This document shows positions 1 to 5,833 of a DNA stretch of 18,610 bases, piece after piece; the first letter of the stretch is position 1, and each line of letters opens with the position of its first letter. This stretch comes from an uncultured Bacilli bacterium (GTDB lineage: Bacteria; Bacillota_I; Bacilli_A; RF39; UBA660): the NCBI GenBank assembly GCA_947625715.1, contig CANQPR010000015.1, positions 1-18,610 on the forward strand, read 5' to 3'. A model generated the notes under the pieces. It had not been told where the DNA came from. It did no database searches and saw only the letters and a program-made list of their open reading frames with translations. The translations under genes were made by a program, and so were the position numbers.

Positions 1-80
1 GAATCACCGTTAATTACATAATTATCAAAACTGACATAATCTTTTTTTTTATATGAAATATTATAACTTAAACTTTCCAT
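1..80 (-). CDS. Possible 5' end of an unidentified gene, cut by the window edge
   Basis: An ATG at 80 opens a 26-codon reading frame that stays open to the left edge (MESLSYNISY, then a Lys/Tyr-rich stretch). An in-frame stop lies directly before this ATG, so the frame cannot start earlier. It lies just beyond the terminator at 110-160, where a new gene would be expected. Against it, no clear Shine-Dalgarno precedes the ATG. The best promoter-like pair nearby (TTGAAA, 17 nt, TAAAAT) ends 2 nt before the ATG, so its transcript would start inside the ORF. The true start may lie outside the window. Product not recognised. Confidence 0.3.
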   Translation of the reverse strand, partial: MESLSYNISYKKKDYVSFDNYVINGD

Positions 81-109
81 TTATTTTAAATACATTTTCA
101 TCTTTTTTC

Positions 110-160
110 AAAAAAAAATTTCACTTTCTAGTCTTTTTTTTATTTGACTAACAAGTGAAA
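110..160 (-). terminator. Rho-independent terminator after the SpoIVA fragment
   Basis: Arms 119-133 and 146-160 pair as TTTCACTT and TAGTC against GACTA and AAGTGAAA, with a 2-nt internal mismatch and a 12-nt loop. Read on the minus strand, the stem is followed by a run of nine T (complement of 110-118). It lies 40 nt beyond the stop codon at 200, so it closes the operon that ends with the SpoIVA fragment. Confidence 0.85.
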
Positions 161-199
161 TATTGTTTTTCCTTTACTTTGTAAGGATTTATTTAATTT

Positions 200-595
200 T
201 TATTGGGGTATCACTTTTGGGTAAACTTCCCAAGGAGTTTTAATCATTCTCGGATTACCATCACTATCTAAATAACCAACAGCATTATTAATTACGTAAC
301 CAACACAGTCAACTAATCGAATTGATGCTTCAAAATCATCAACTTTGATTTTAGCACCATTGCTGGGTACAAATTTGGGTTCAGTTGTCATTATCGTTTT
401 TCCTTGCGCACTTTGTGGAATTTCATCTAAACAACGTTTTTTTTCATATTCATCAGAAATGTTAGGAACAATTAAGTTTTCAATAAATCTTTTAATAAAG
501 GTTGATTTTCCAGTTCTTACTGCCCCAACAACACCTAAATAAATTTCACCATTACCACGGCTTGCAACTGATTGTAACAATTCTTTTTTATCCAT
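200..595 (-). CDS. spoIVA: SpoIVA N-terminal fragment, truncated at 131 aa
   Basis: The protein matches the N-terminal ATPase part of SpoIVA, the morphogenetic protein that polymerises on the forespore and anchors the spore coat. Seen: the IYLGVVGAVRTGKSTF segment with the P-loop (about residues 24-31), IPQSAQGKTIMTTEPKFVP with the Thr pair at 70-71, and RLVDCVGY with the Walker-B-like Asp at 96. The frame then leaves the family after RMIKTPW and stops. Full-length SpoIVA is about 490 residues, so roughly 70% is missing, including the middle and C-terminal domains used for assembly. The other frames past this point do not restore homology. The start is well supported: AGGTGAT lies 8 nt before ATG. 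The ORF is clean, with its own terminator, so it may be a recent deletion remnant or a retained mini-protein. Family assignment is strong; function of the fragment is unknown. Confidence 0.85.
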   Translation of the reverse strand: MDKKELLQSVASRGNGEIYLGVVGAVRTGKSTFIKRFIENLIVPNISDEYEKKRCLDEIPQSAQGKTIMTTEPKFVPSNGAKIKVDDFEASIRLVDCVGYVINNAVGYLDSDGNPRMIKTPWEVYPKVIPQ

Positions 596-612
596 TACTT
601 ATCACCTACAAA

Positions 613-641
613 ACCATATGCAACATTTTTTTATCTATGAC
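613..641 (-). promoter_or_regulatory. Possible sigma-E-like promoter before the SpoIVA fragment
   Basis: On the minus strand GTCATAGA lies 13 nt before CATATGGT. This resembles the Bacillus sigma-E pattern (roughly GKMATATT, 13-15 nt, CATAYAHT), with 2 mismatches in each box. spoIVA is a sigma-E gene in Bacillus, which makes the match suggestive. In an AT-rich genome it may be chance. Confidence 0.25.
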
Positions 642-645
642 TAAT

Positions 646-846
646 TTAATCATTTTTGGGATAAAAAATTTCATCAGGGGTTTTAAAGAATATTTTAGCA
701 ATATCAATAATTAAAGGATAACTGAGTTTTCTTTTCCCTTGTTCTAATTGTGAATAATAACTTTGGGTTATATGCAATTTTTTGGCCATTTGTAGTTGAC
801 TATATCCATATTTTTTTCTTAATTTAATTAACTTGGTCTGTTTCAT
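646..846 (-). CDS. Small XRE/Cro-type HTH regulator (66 aa)
   Basis: A single helix-turn-helix domain fills the protein: LRKKYGYSQLQMAKKLHITQ (helices 1-2), SYYSQLEQGKRKLSY (recognition helix and loop), then IIDIAKIFFKTPDEIFY. This is the standard XRE fold with no extra domain, so a DNA-binding repressor-type role is expected. The start is ATG at 846, not the in-frame ATG at 858, because a GGGGG Shine-Dalgarno (852-856) lies 5 nt before it. It is the third gene of the operon, 20 nt after spoVIF and 50 nt before the SpoIVA fragment. It is a paralogue of the first gene of the operon (1141-1350): same length, same fold and a similar D-E/D-L-F C-terminal end. Target unknown. Confidence 0.85.
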   Translation of the reverse strand: MKQTKLIKLRKKYGYSQLQMAKKLHITQSYYSQLEQGKRKLSYPLIIDIAKIFFKTPDEIFYPKND

Positions 847-866
847 TATTACCCCCATTATTAAAT

Positions 867-1109
867 TTAAAATAATTTGTTAACATCTTTAGGAACTTTA
901 TCATCAATAATTGTTTTAATAATTTTTTCTTCTTGTTCTTTCGTTACATTTTTACCCGTCATTTTACTTAGAGTATTAATAACTTCTTTTAAAGTATTTT
1001 CATCTTTCATATTACCATTTTGTAATTTATTAGCTAAAGATAAAATAACATCTTTGCTAACTTTTGTCTTTTTTTCAACTTTTTCAAAAAAAGAATCTTT
1101 AAATTCCAT
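867..1109 (-). CDS. spoVIF: SpoVIF-family sporulation protein
   Basis: An 80-residue soluble protein that looks like the SpoVIF (YjcC) family: FFEKVEKKTKVSKDVILSLA at the N-terminus, a central KLQNGNMKDENTLKEVI segment, then a second helical half ending in DDKVPKDVNKLF. Bacillus subtilis SpoVIF has about 87 residues and acts late in the mother cell in spore coat assembly with GerE. The start is ATG at 1109, since AGGGTGAT lies 5 nt upstream; the GTG codon three codons earlier is part of that Shine-Dalgarno. The gene lies 31 nt after one XRE gene and 20 nt before another. Assignment rests on remembered family sequence, so moderately sure. Confidence 0.7.
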   Translation of the reverse strand: MEFKDSFFEKVEKKTKVSKDVILSLANKLQNGNMKDENTLKEVINTLSKMTGKNVTKEQEEKIIKTIIDDKVPKDVNKLF

Positions 1110-1125
1110 AAAAATCACCCTAAAG

Positions 1126-1134
1126 TATTATATG
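1126..1134 (-). promoter_or_regulatory. Possible sigma-K/sigma-E-like -10 before spoVIF
   Basis: The minus strand reads CATATAATA just before spoVIF. It fits the sigma-K -10 pattern CATAnnnTA exactly, and its first eight bases fit the sigma-E -10 CATAYAHT. An AC dinucleotide lies 15 nt upstream, near where sigma-K -35 AC is expected. The same bases contain TATAAT, so an ordinary sigma-A -10 is equally possible, though no good -35 is seen. Confidence 0.25.
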
Positions 1135-1140
1135 AAAAGT

Positions 1141-1350
1141 TTAATTTTCGTAATCTAAAAATAAATCATCAGGTCGAACTTTGAAAATATTTGCAATTTT
1201 TAAAGCTGTGTCGTAGTATAATCGTCTTTGATGTTGCTCTATTTGCCAGTAATGAGCTTTAGAAATATTTAATAAATTAGCCATTTGTTGACAAGTATAA
1301 CCTAATTCTTCTCTTTTTTGTTTTAATTTTGTTTCTTTTTTTTGTTTCAT
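1141..1350 (-). CDS. Small XRE/Cro-type HTH regulator (69 aa), first gene of operon
   Basis: A single-domain XRE protein: KQKREELGYTCQQMANLLNI (helices 1-2), SKAHYWQIEQHQRRLYYDTA (recognition region), then LKIANIFKVRPDDLFLD. The start is supported by AGAGGT 7 nt before ATG at 1350. A strong sigma-A promoter (1376-1404) lies directly upstream. It begins the operon that continues through spoVIF, the second XRE gene and the SpoIVA fragment, and is divergent from another XRE gene at 1472. The arrangement suggests autoregulation or cross-regulation through sites in the 120-bp shared intergenic region. Target not known. Confidence 0.85.
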   Translation of the reverse strand: MKQKKETKLKQKREELGYTCQQMANLLNISKAHYWQIEQHQRRLYYDTALKIANIFKVRPDDLFLDYEN

Positions 1351-1375
1351 AAATTTACCTCTTTAGAGCAATTTT

Positions 1376-1404
1376 ATAATATACTAGTTTTCACAAAAAG
1401 TCAA
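1376..1404 (-). promoter_or_regulatory. Sigma-A promoter of the XRE-spoVIF-XRE-spoIVA' operon
   Basis: On the minus strand TTGACT (1399-1404) is 17 nt from TATTAT (1376-1381). Each box has one mismatch to consensus and the spacing is ideal. It lies 26 nt before the start codon at 1350. The -35 sits inside the inverted repeat described at 1393-1410, so a regulator bound there would block it. Confidence 0.75.
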
Positions 1405-1440
1405 TTTTGTATAGTTATTTATGGGTAGACTTCATTTTGT
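1393..1440. promoter_or_regulatory. Candidate operators between divergent XRE genes
   Basis: ACAAAA (1393-1398) and TTTTGT (1405-1410) form a perfect inverted repeat with a 6-nt centre that is exactly the -35 box of the minus promoter. A third TTTTGT lies at 1435-1440, 30 bp away, about three helical turns, inside the presumed plus promoter. This is a plausible operator layout for one of the flanking XRE proteins. It is inferred from pattern only. Confidence 0.35.
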
Positions 1441-1454
1441 AACACTTCTACACT
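1426..1454 (+). promoter_or_regulatory. Weak sigma-A promoter for the plus-strand XRE gene
   Basis: TAGACT (1426-1431), 17 nt, TACACT (1449-1454); each box matches four of six consensus bases. The position, 17 nt before the ATG at 1472, fits, but the match is weak. Confidence 0.3.
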
Positions 1455-1471
1455 AGATTAAGAGGTAATTT

Positions 1472-1726
1472 ATGAAAGACATTAAGAAAATAATTGGCTA
1501 TAATTTAAAATATATTCGCTTTAAAAGTAATAAAAGCCAAGAAAAATTTTATGAACAATTTAATTTAAATCCAAAATATTTGGCTTGTATTGAGCGAGGT
1601 GAAATTAATATTGGCGTAGAATTTTTGCAAGCTTTAGCTGACGCTCTTAAAGTTAATATTACAGAATTAATTATTTATGATGAAAAGAAAATTATCAAGA
1701 AAAAAAGAATAGATGAAAGAAAATAA
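1472..1726 (+). CDS. XRE-type HTH regulator with basic tail (84 aa)
   Basis: An XRE DNA-binding domain covers about residues 5-68: IIGYNLKYIRFKSNKSQEKF, then NLNPKYLACIERGEINIGVE and LQALADALKVNITELI. A Lys-rich tail of about 16 residues follows. AGAGGT lies 6 nt before the ATG. The gene is divergent from the XRE/spoVIF operon and convergent with der. The last codons form the left arm of the shared terminator, so the basic tail may partly reflect the RNA hairpin's sequence demands. Likely a regulator of itself and of the divergent operon, which is inference from position. Confidence 0.85.
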   Translation: MKDIKKIIGYNLKYIRFKSNKSQEKFYEQFNLNPKYLACIERGEINIGVEFLQALADALKVNITELIIYDEKKIIKKKRIDERK

Positions 1727-1734
1727 TCTATTCT
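1706..1734. terminator. Bidirectional terminator containing both stop codons
   Basis: AGAATAGAT (1706-1714) and ATCTATTCT (1726-1734) are perfect 9-bp arms around an 11-nt loop. On the plus strand the stem is followed by GTTTTGTTTTT. On the minus strand it is followed by six T, the complement of 1701-1706. The TAA of the plus XRE gene (1724-1726) and the TAG of der (1728-1730) both lie in it, so one palindrome ends two convergent genes. Confidence 0.8.
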
Positions 1735-3035
1735 GTTTTGTTTTTAAATTGTAATATTATAGGTGTTCCTGATAAATCAAAATTTTCTCTTAATTTATTT
1801 TCTAAATATCGTTCATAACTAAAATGAACTAAGCCTTTGTCATTAACCCGAAAGGTAAATTTAGGTGGTTTTCTTCCACTTTGGTTAACAAAATAAATTT
1901 TTAAACGACGTCCTTTATATGATGGTGGTTCATGAAGTAAAGTAGCTTTTGAAATGCAATCATTTAAAAGAGAGGTTTTTATTTCTTGTTGGTGATTATT
2001 ATAAGCTTCGATGATAGAAGGCATTAGAAAGTGAAGTCTTTTTTTAGTTAGGGCTGAGGTAAACACAACTTTGGCATAACTTGCAAATTGAAATTCATTT
2101 TTGATAAGTTCTTGCCAAGCTTTGATATCTCGCTGTTCTAAAGGCAATTTATCCCATTTATTAACACAGATGACAATTGCTTTACCTTCATTTAAAGCAA
2201 GTCCTAAAATATGTTTATCTCCTAAAGTTATTTTTTTAGAAGCATCAATAACTAAAACACATACATCGCTTCTTTCAATAGCTTTAAGGCTTCTTAAATA
2301 ACTATATTTTTCAAGATTTTCGGCAATTTTACCTTTTTTTCTAATACCTGCTGTATCAATCATTGTATAAGTTTGATTATGATAGTTAAAAACGGTATCT
2401 AAAGCATCTCTTGTAGTTCCCTCTTTATCACTTACAATCGCTCGATTTTCATTTAATAGAGCATTTACTAAAGATGATTTTCCAACATTAGGTTCACCAA
2501 TAAAACAAAATTTACAAGTGTCATCCGTTTGTTGTTCTTCCTTTTTATTTATATCAGCTGTGATGGCTTCTAACAGTTCTTTTAATCCTTTATTATGAGC
2601 TGCTGATACCATAAATATTTTTTCATAACCAAGTTCATAGAAACGATATATTTCTTCTTCTCTTTGTTTATTGTCAATTTTATTGATAACTAAATATACT
2701 TCTTTATTATTTTTTCTTAATAAATTACTAATTTCATAATCACTAGCAGTTAAAGGTTCTTTTCCATCAACAACAAAGAGAATTAAATCAGCTTCTAAGA
2801 TAGCAAAAGTAGCTTGAGTTAAAATAAGTTCATTAAAGTTTTCATTACCTATTTCTAATCCACCGGTGTCTATTAATCGAAATGTTTTGTCATTATATAC
2901 GACATTTCCATATATTCTATCTCTTGTTATACCAGCTTCGTCCATTATAATGGAACGATTATCTTTGATAAGTTTATTAAATAAAGATGATTTTCCGGTG
3001 TTTGGCCTGCCAATTATACACACTGTTTTTTTCAT
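1728..3035 (-). CDS. der: Ribosome assembly GTPase Der (EngA)
   Basis: Der is the tandem two-domain GTPase needed for maturation of the large ribosomal subunit. The 435-residue product shows GTPase domain 1 (GRPNTGKS at 9-16, DTGG at 56-59, NKID at 118-121), domain 2 (GEPNVGKS at 180-187, DTAG at 227-230, NKWD at 292-295) and the C-terminal KH-like domain (about 350-435, with the PPSYKGRRLKIYF-type segment). Length is normal. The start is ATG at 3035, preceded by AGAGGTGAG; the in-frame upstream ATG at 3086 would lie over the promoter and is rejected. It has its own sigma-A promoter (3058-3086), although the upstream gene ends just 52 nt away. An essential housekeeping gene. Confidence 0.97.
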   Translation of the reverse strand: MKKTVCIIGRPNTGKSSLFNKLIKDNRSIIMDEAGITRDRIYGNVVYNDKTFRLIDTGGLEIGNENFNELILTQATFAILEADLILFVVDGKEPLTASDYEISNLLRKNNKEVYLVINKIDNKQREEEIYRFYELGYEKIFMVSAAHNKGLKELLEAITADINKKEEQQTDDTCKFCFIGEPNVGKSSLVNALLNENRAIVSDKEGTTRDALDTVFNYHNQTYTMIDTAGIRKKGKIAENLEKYSYLRSLKAIERSDVCVLVIDASKKITLGDKHILGLALNEGKAIVICVNKWDKLPLEQRDIKAWQELIKNEFQFASYAKVVFTSALTKKRLHFLMPSIIEAYNNHQQEIKTSLLNDCISKATLLHEPPSYKGRRLKIYFVNQSGRKPPKFTFRVNDKGLVHFSYERYLENKLRENFDLSGTPIILQFKNKTE

Positions 3036-3057
3036 GTTCTCACCTCTTTTGCTCTTT

Positions 3058-3086
3058 ATTTTAACAAAAAATGTGGGGTTTGACAA
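3058..3086 (-). promoter_or_regulatory. Sigma-A promoter of der
   Basis: TTGTCA (3081-3086 complement), 17-nt spacer, TAAAAT (3058-3063 complement), placed 22 nt before the der start. Each box has one mismatch to consensus. Confidence 0.65.
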
Positions 3087-3087
3087 C

Positions 3088-3600
3088 TTATTTAACTAAG
3101 CCATTAAAGACATTTTTAGCTTCATTTACAATAACAAATGCTTCTGGAGAAGTTTGGTTAATAAGTTTTTGAACTTTTTTTAAACTTTTATTGTTAACTT
3201 CTAAAAATAGCATTTTTTTTGGTTTATCACCAGTTGATTCAAGGTTAATAATGCTTATTTGGTATCCTCTTATCTTTAGGGCTTTTAATAATAAATCATC
3301 GTCTTTATCAACAATTATTTGAATACCTACTTCGCCTTTGATGAATAGTTTGGTTAAAAAAAAGCCTAATAGGGTTCCACTTGCATAACCTAGGGAATAA
3401 AAGATTGGAATAAAAATGTTTTCTACATCAATTCTTAAGGCTTCTTTAGCGACGACAAACCAAATAAAAACTTCAATGAAAGCTAAAACTGTTGTTAAGA
3501 TAACTTTATTTTTAAACATAACAGCTTGTCTTACAACGCCTATAGTAACATCAAGAATGCGGGCAAAAAAAATTTTCACACATATTAAAACGGTTGCCAT
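3088..3600 (-). CDS. UPF0316 membrane protein (YebE-like, DUF5698/DUF2179)
   Basis: A 170-residue membrane protein. The N-terminal part has about three hydrophobic segments (residues 3-25, 33-52, 62-85) containing ARILDVTIGVVRQAVMFKN. A soluble C-terminal domain of the DUF2179 type follows, with the pattern GVGIQIIVDKDD...LLKALKIRGYQISI. This layout matches the UPF0316 family of Firmicutes, here near its usual length of about 170-190. No biochemical function is established. GAGGCG lies 5 nt before the ATG at 3600. It is 44 nt downstream of the zinc-ribbon gene and could be co-transcribed with it; a TATAAT at 3629-3634 without a good -35 is also present. Confidence 0.8.
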   Translation of the reverse strand: MATVLICVKIFFARILDVTIGVVRQAVMFKNKVILTTVLAFIEVFIWFVVAKEALRIDVENIFIPIFYSLGYASGTLLGFFLTKLFIKGEVGIQIIVDKDDDLLLKALKIRGYQISIINLESTGDKPKKMLFLEVNNKSLKKVQKLINQTSPEAFVIVNEAKNVFNGLVK

Positions 3601-3644
3601 AACATCGCCTCGTTTTTAGTGTGTGAAAATTATAACTTTTAATA

Positions 3645-3917
3645 CTATTTTATAAGGATAAAAAGCAAAATACCAATTATTAGTAATAATAAAATGATAA
3701 AAATAATGCCAATATAGATGCCTTTATTAGTTTCTTTTCTTTTTTCATAAAGAACTTTTTGTTCACCATATTTTTCAGTTAATAAATTTACTTTTGCTAA
3801 ATTATCTTTTTGAAGTTGTTCGAATTCTTTATATTGACCCGGAGTTAGCATTGCCCCACAAAAAGGACAAATGCCACGGTCAGTACCAATCGCGTGTCCA
3901 CATTTTTTACAGTGCAT
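3645..3917 (-). CDS. Zinc-ribbon membrane protein (90 aa)
   Basis: The N-terminus is a zinc ribbon: CKKC at residues 3-6 and CPFC at 17-20, four Cys that should bind one Zn2+. Next is a charged, probably coiled-coil stretch (about 25-63, rich in K, E and Q). One C-terminal membrane span follows (about 67-88, almost all I/L/G), ending in Lys. This gives a tail-anchored topology with the ribbon in the cytoplasm. Function is not known; such small proteins are common in Firmicutes. CGAGGT precedes the ATG and lies inside the end of trmL, with 1 nt between the genes, so the pair is translationally close and surely one operon. Confidence 0.75.
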   Translation of the reverse strand: MHCKKCGHAIGTDRGICPFCGAMLTPGQYKEFEQLQKDNLAKVNLLTEKYGEQKVLYEKRKETNKGIYIGIIFIILLLLIIGILLFILIK

Positions 3918-3918
3918 T

Positions 3919-4446
3919 TTAATTACCTCGATATTCTTCTATATATTTATTTGTTTTATGATTCTTATCTGATGGTTCATCAAATAGTAAATCTAAATAA
4001 TCTAATTGTCGCAATGCTTCATAGATGACTATAGCAACCGCATTAGAAACATTTAGTGCTCTTACTTTATCAGTCATAGGAATTCTTGCACAATTTTCTA
4101 AGTTTGGTTTTAGGATACTTAAAGGAATACCCGTACTTTCCTTACCAAATACTAAATAGATGTCTTCTTGTAATCTATAGTTAAAAGCTGAGTGCGGTTT
4201 GTGTCCATATCTAGTAAAAAAGTACATTTTACCATGATTTTTTTTAATAAATTCATCCCAATTAGCATATATTTGATATTCACAATCCTTTATATAATTA
4301 ACGCCACTTCTTTTAATATTTTTATCATCTATTTTAAAGCCTAATGGTTCAATTAAATGGAGTTTGGTATGAGTTGCAACACAAGTTCGCATTATATTCC
4401 CCGTATTTTGAGGAATTTCTGGCTCATATAAAACAATATTTAACAT
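3919..4446 (-). CDS. trmL: tRNA (cytidine(34)-2'-O)-methyltransferase TrmL
   Basis: A SPOUT-class (trefoil-knot) methyltransferase that 2'-O-methylates the wobble nucleotide of tRNA-Leu isoacceptors. Seen: the N-terminal LYEPEIPQNTGNIMRTCV motif, LIEPLGF, the SAM-site loop LVFGKESTGIP, and the knot segment RIPM...VRALNVSNAVAIVIYEALRQ. These are the family hallmarks. Length is 175 residues; about 20 polar residues extend the C-terminus beyond the core. The start at 4446 follows GAAGAAG from the end of the upstream gene, which stops 1 nt before it. It lies in a tight operon between a thioredoxin-fold protein and a zinc-ribbon protein. Confidence 0.93.
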   Translation of the reverse strand: MLNIVLYEPEIPQNTGNIMRTCVATHTKLHLIEPLGFKIDDKNIKRSGVNYIKDCEYQIYANWDEFIKKNHGKMYFFTRYGHKPHSAFNYRLQEDIYLVFGKESTGIPLSILKPNLENCARIPMTDKVRALNVSNAVAIVIYEALRQLDYLDLLFDEPSDKNHKTNKYIEEYRGN

Positions 4447-4447
4447 T

Positions 4448-5188
4448 TTAATCTTCTTCTATCGCAATTTCATAAATATCTAGTAATTTAGCAAAGTCAG
4501 CAGCTTCCATCATTTTTTCATCGTTTCGTTTAACATAATCAACTAAGCTACCATTTTTATAATAGAGAATCGTTGGTGTTTTAATATCATCTATTTGAAA
4601 TAAATTACTTAATTGTTCTTTAGTTTCATCAGTTACAATATAAATATAAAAATTATCTTTAATATTATTTTTTTCGATAACCTTCTTTAAATCTTTTTCT
4701 AATTTGTATTCTTCTTCATTATTTAGGGAAGTTACAAGAACAAATGCCATAGATTTATTAGAAGCATTAGCAATATTATTTTGTTCTAAGGTGTTTTTAA
4801 CAATTTTATTTTTTATTAAATAGCTTTTTGATAAATCTTTAAAGTCCATAAGTTTAGTTGTTTTACATAAAACTAAAATAACTAATATTGCTGATAATGC
4901 AAGTGTGATTATAGCAAATTTATTTAGTTTTAAAGTTGCTGGTTCATTTTTTTTCATGATTTCTTTTGGTGGGATTGTTTTTTCTTCTATCACTTTAGGA
5001 GTTTCTTTAATTTCTTTTTTTAAAGTGGTTTTATTAGGCGTTTTAACAGCACTTGCCTTAGAAGGTGCTTTTTTTGTTGTTTTACTTTTTGGGGTAGTTT
5101 GTTTACTGGTTGTTTTTACATTTTTACTAGTAGTTGTTTTTTTAGCCGTTACTCTTTTGGCTGGGGTTTTTGGTTTCTTTTCTTCCAT
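4448..5188 (-). CDS. Membrane-anchored thioredoxin-fold protein with Lys/Thr/Pro-rich tail
   Basis: A 246-residue protein in three parts. Residues 1-85 are low complexity and highly basic (K, T, P, A, S), with repeated KTT/TPK pieces like a histone-H1 tail. One membrane span lies at about 91-108 (AIITLALSAILVILVL), giving a type II topology. Residues about 120-240 are extracellular and look like a thioredoxin fold: a SMAFVLVTSLNNEEEY strand-loop, NFYIYIVTDETKEQLSNLF, then TPTILYYKNGSLVDYV with the cis-Pro loop. No CxxC is present, so it should not be a redox enzyme; a binding or assembly role is more likely. AAAGGATGA lies before the ATG. It leads the operon with trmL, behind an extended -10 promoter. 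Confidence 0.65.
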   Translation of the reverse strand: MEEKKPKTPAKRVTAKKTTTSKNVKTTSKQTTPKSKTTKKAPSKASAVKTPNKTTLKKEIKETPKVIEEKTIPPKEIMKKNEPATLKLNKFAIITLALSAILVILVLCKTTKLMDFKDLSKSYLIKNKIVKNTLEQNNIANASNKSMAFVLVTSLNNEEEYKLEKDLKKVIEKNNIKDNFYIYIVTDETKEQLSNLFQIDDIKTPTILYYKNGSLVDYVKRNDEKMMEAADFAKLLDIYEIAIEED

Positions 5189-5209
5189 TTTTCATCATCC
5201 TTTGCTAAT

Positions 5210-5218
5210 ATTTTAACA
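5210..5218 (-). promoter_or_regulatory. Extended -10 promoter for the thioredoxin-fold/trmL operon
   Basis: The minus strand reads TGT-TAAAAT (5210-5218 complement), a TGn extended -10, 21 nt before the ATG at 5188. No convincing -35 is seen, as is usual for extended -10 promoters. Confidence 0.5.
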
Positions 5219-5240
5219 TATCTATAACGAGAATAAAAGT

Positions 5241-5269
5241 AAAAAAACTTCCCTTTTTATGGAGAAGTT
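5241..5269 (-). terminator. Terminator of the cotJBC operon
   Basis: AACTTC (5246-5251) pairs with GAAGTT (5264-5269), with CC/GG pairs possible next to the loop after an A bulge. On the minus strand it is followed by a run of T (complement of 5241-5247). It begins 7 nt after the cotJC stop. Confidence 0.75.
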
Positions 5270-5275
5270 AAAATT

Positions 5276-5833
5276 TTAGTAGCCTTTTTCTTGATAGTAA
5301 TCTTTTAATTGTTTAAAACGATTAAAATGAACTATTTCACGTTGTCTTAAAAATAATAAGACTCCTAGCACATCTTCATCAGTTGTCATGTCAATTAAAT
5401 TTTCATATACGGCTCTTGCTTTTTGTTCAGCTGCCATGTCTTCATATAAGTCTGCTATTACATCACCTGTGACAGCAAAATATGTTGCTGTAAAAGGAAC
5501 TCCATTCGCATCAGTTGGATATACTCCTTTTTTGTGTTCAGCATACATGCCATCTAAGCCAGCTTCTTTTAGTTCCTCAACAGTGGCATCCTTAACTAAT
5601 TGTGATACCATGGTACATATCATTTCACAATGTCCTAATTCTTCGGTTGCTATATCATTTAAAAGAGCTTTTCCTTTTTCATCTGGCATAGTAAATTTTT
5701 GAGAAAAATATCTTAATGATGCCGCTAATTCACTATTTGCTCCACCAAATTGCGTTAATAATGATTTAGCCATTTTTAAATCTTTTTTTTGAATATTTAC
5801 TGGATAATTTAAATGCTTAACATATTTAAACAT
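5276..5833 (-). CDS. cotJC: Spore coat protein CotJC, manganese-catalase family
   Basis: A ferritin-like four-helix protein of 185 residues related to Mn catalase and to CotJC of the Bacillus spore coat. The expected dimetal ligands are visible: E35 (ANSELAASLRYF), E65 and H68 (EELGH), E136 (AAEQKARAVYENL) and E166/H169 (REIVHF). The family breaks down H2O2; in CotJC this may protect the spore. AYAEHKKG-type sequence near residue 96-103 and GVPFTATYF at about 111-119 are also typical. The start at 5833 overlaps the cotJB stop by 8 nt (ATGTTTAA) and has a G6 Shine-Dalgarno (5842-5847). Translational coupling with cotJB is likely. Confidence 0.92.
   Translation of the reverse strand: MFKYVKHLNYPVNIQKKDLKMAKSLLTQFGGANSELAASLRYFSQKFTMPDEKGKALLNDIATEELGHCEMICTMVSQLVKDATVEELKEAGLDGMYAEHKKGVYPTDANGVPFTATYFAVTGDVIADLYEDMAAEQKARAVYENLIDMTTDEDVLGVLLFLRQREIVHFNRFKQLKDYYQEKGY

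Noticed and set aside
345..714. Plus-strand open frames opposite the SpoIVA fragment and XRE gene
   Set aside because: Antisense to recognisable proteins, with no promoter or Shine-Dalgarno.
867..1118. GTG at 1118 as start of the SpoVIF-like gene
   Set aside because: That GTG is part of the AGGGTGAT ribosome site; ATG at 1109 has proper spacing.
877..1158. Plus-strand 93-codon frame, hydrophobic
   Set aside because: Antisense to SpoVIF; the hydrophobic look comes from complementing Lys/Glu-rich codons.
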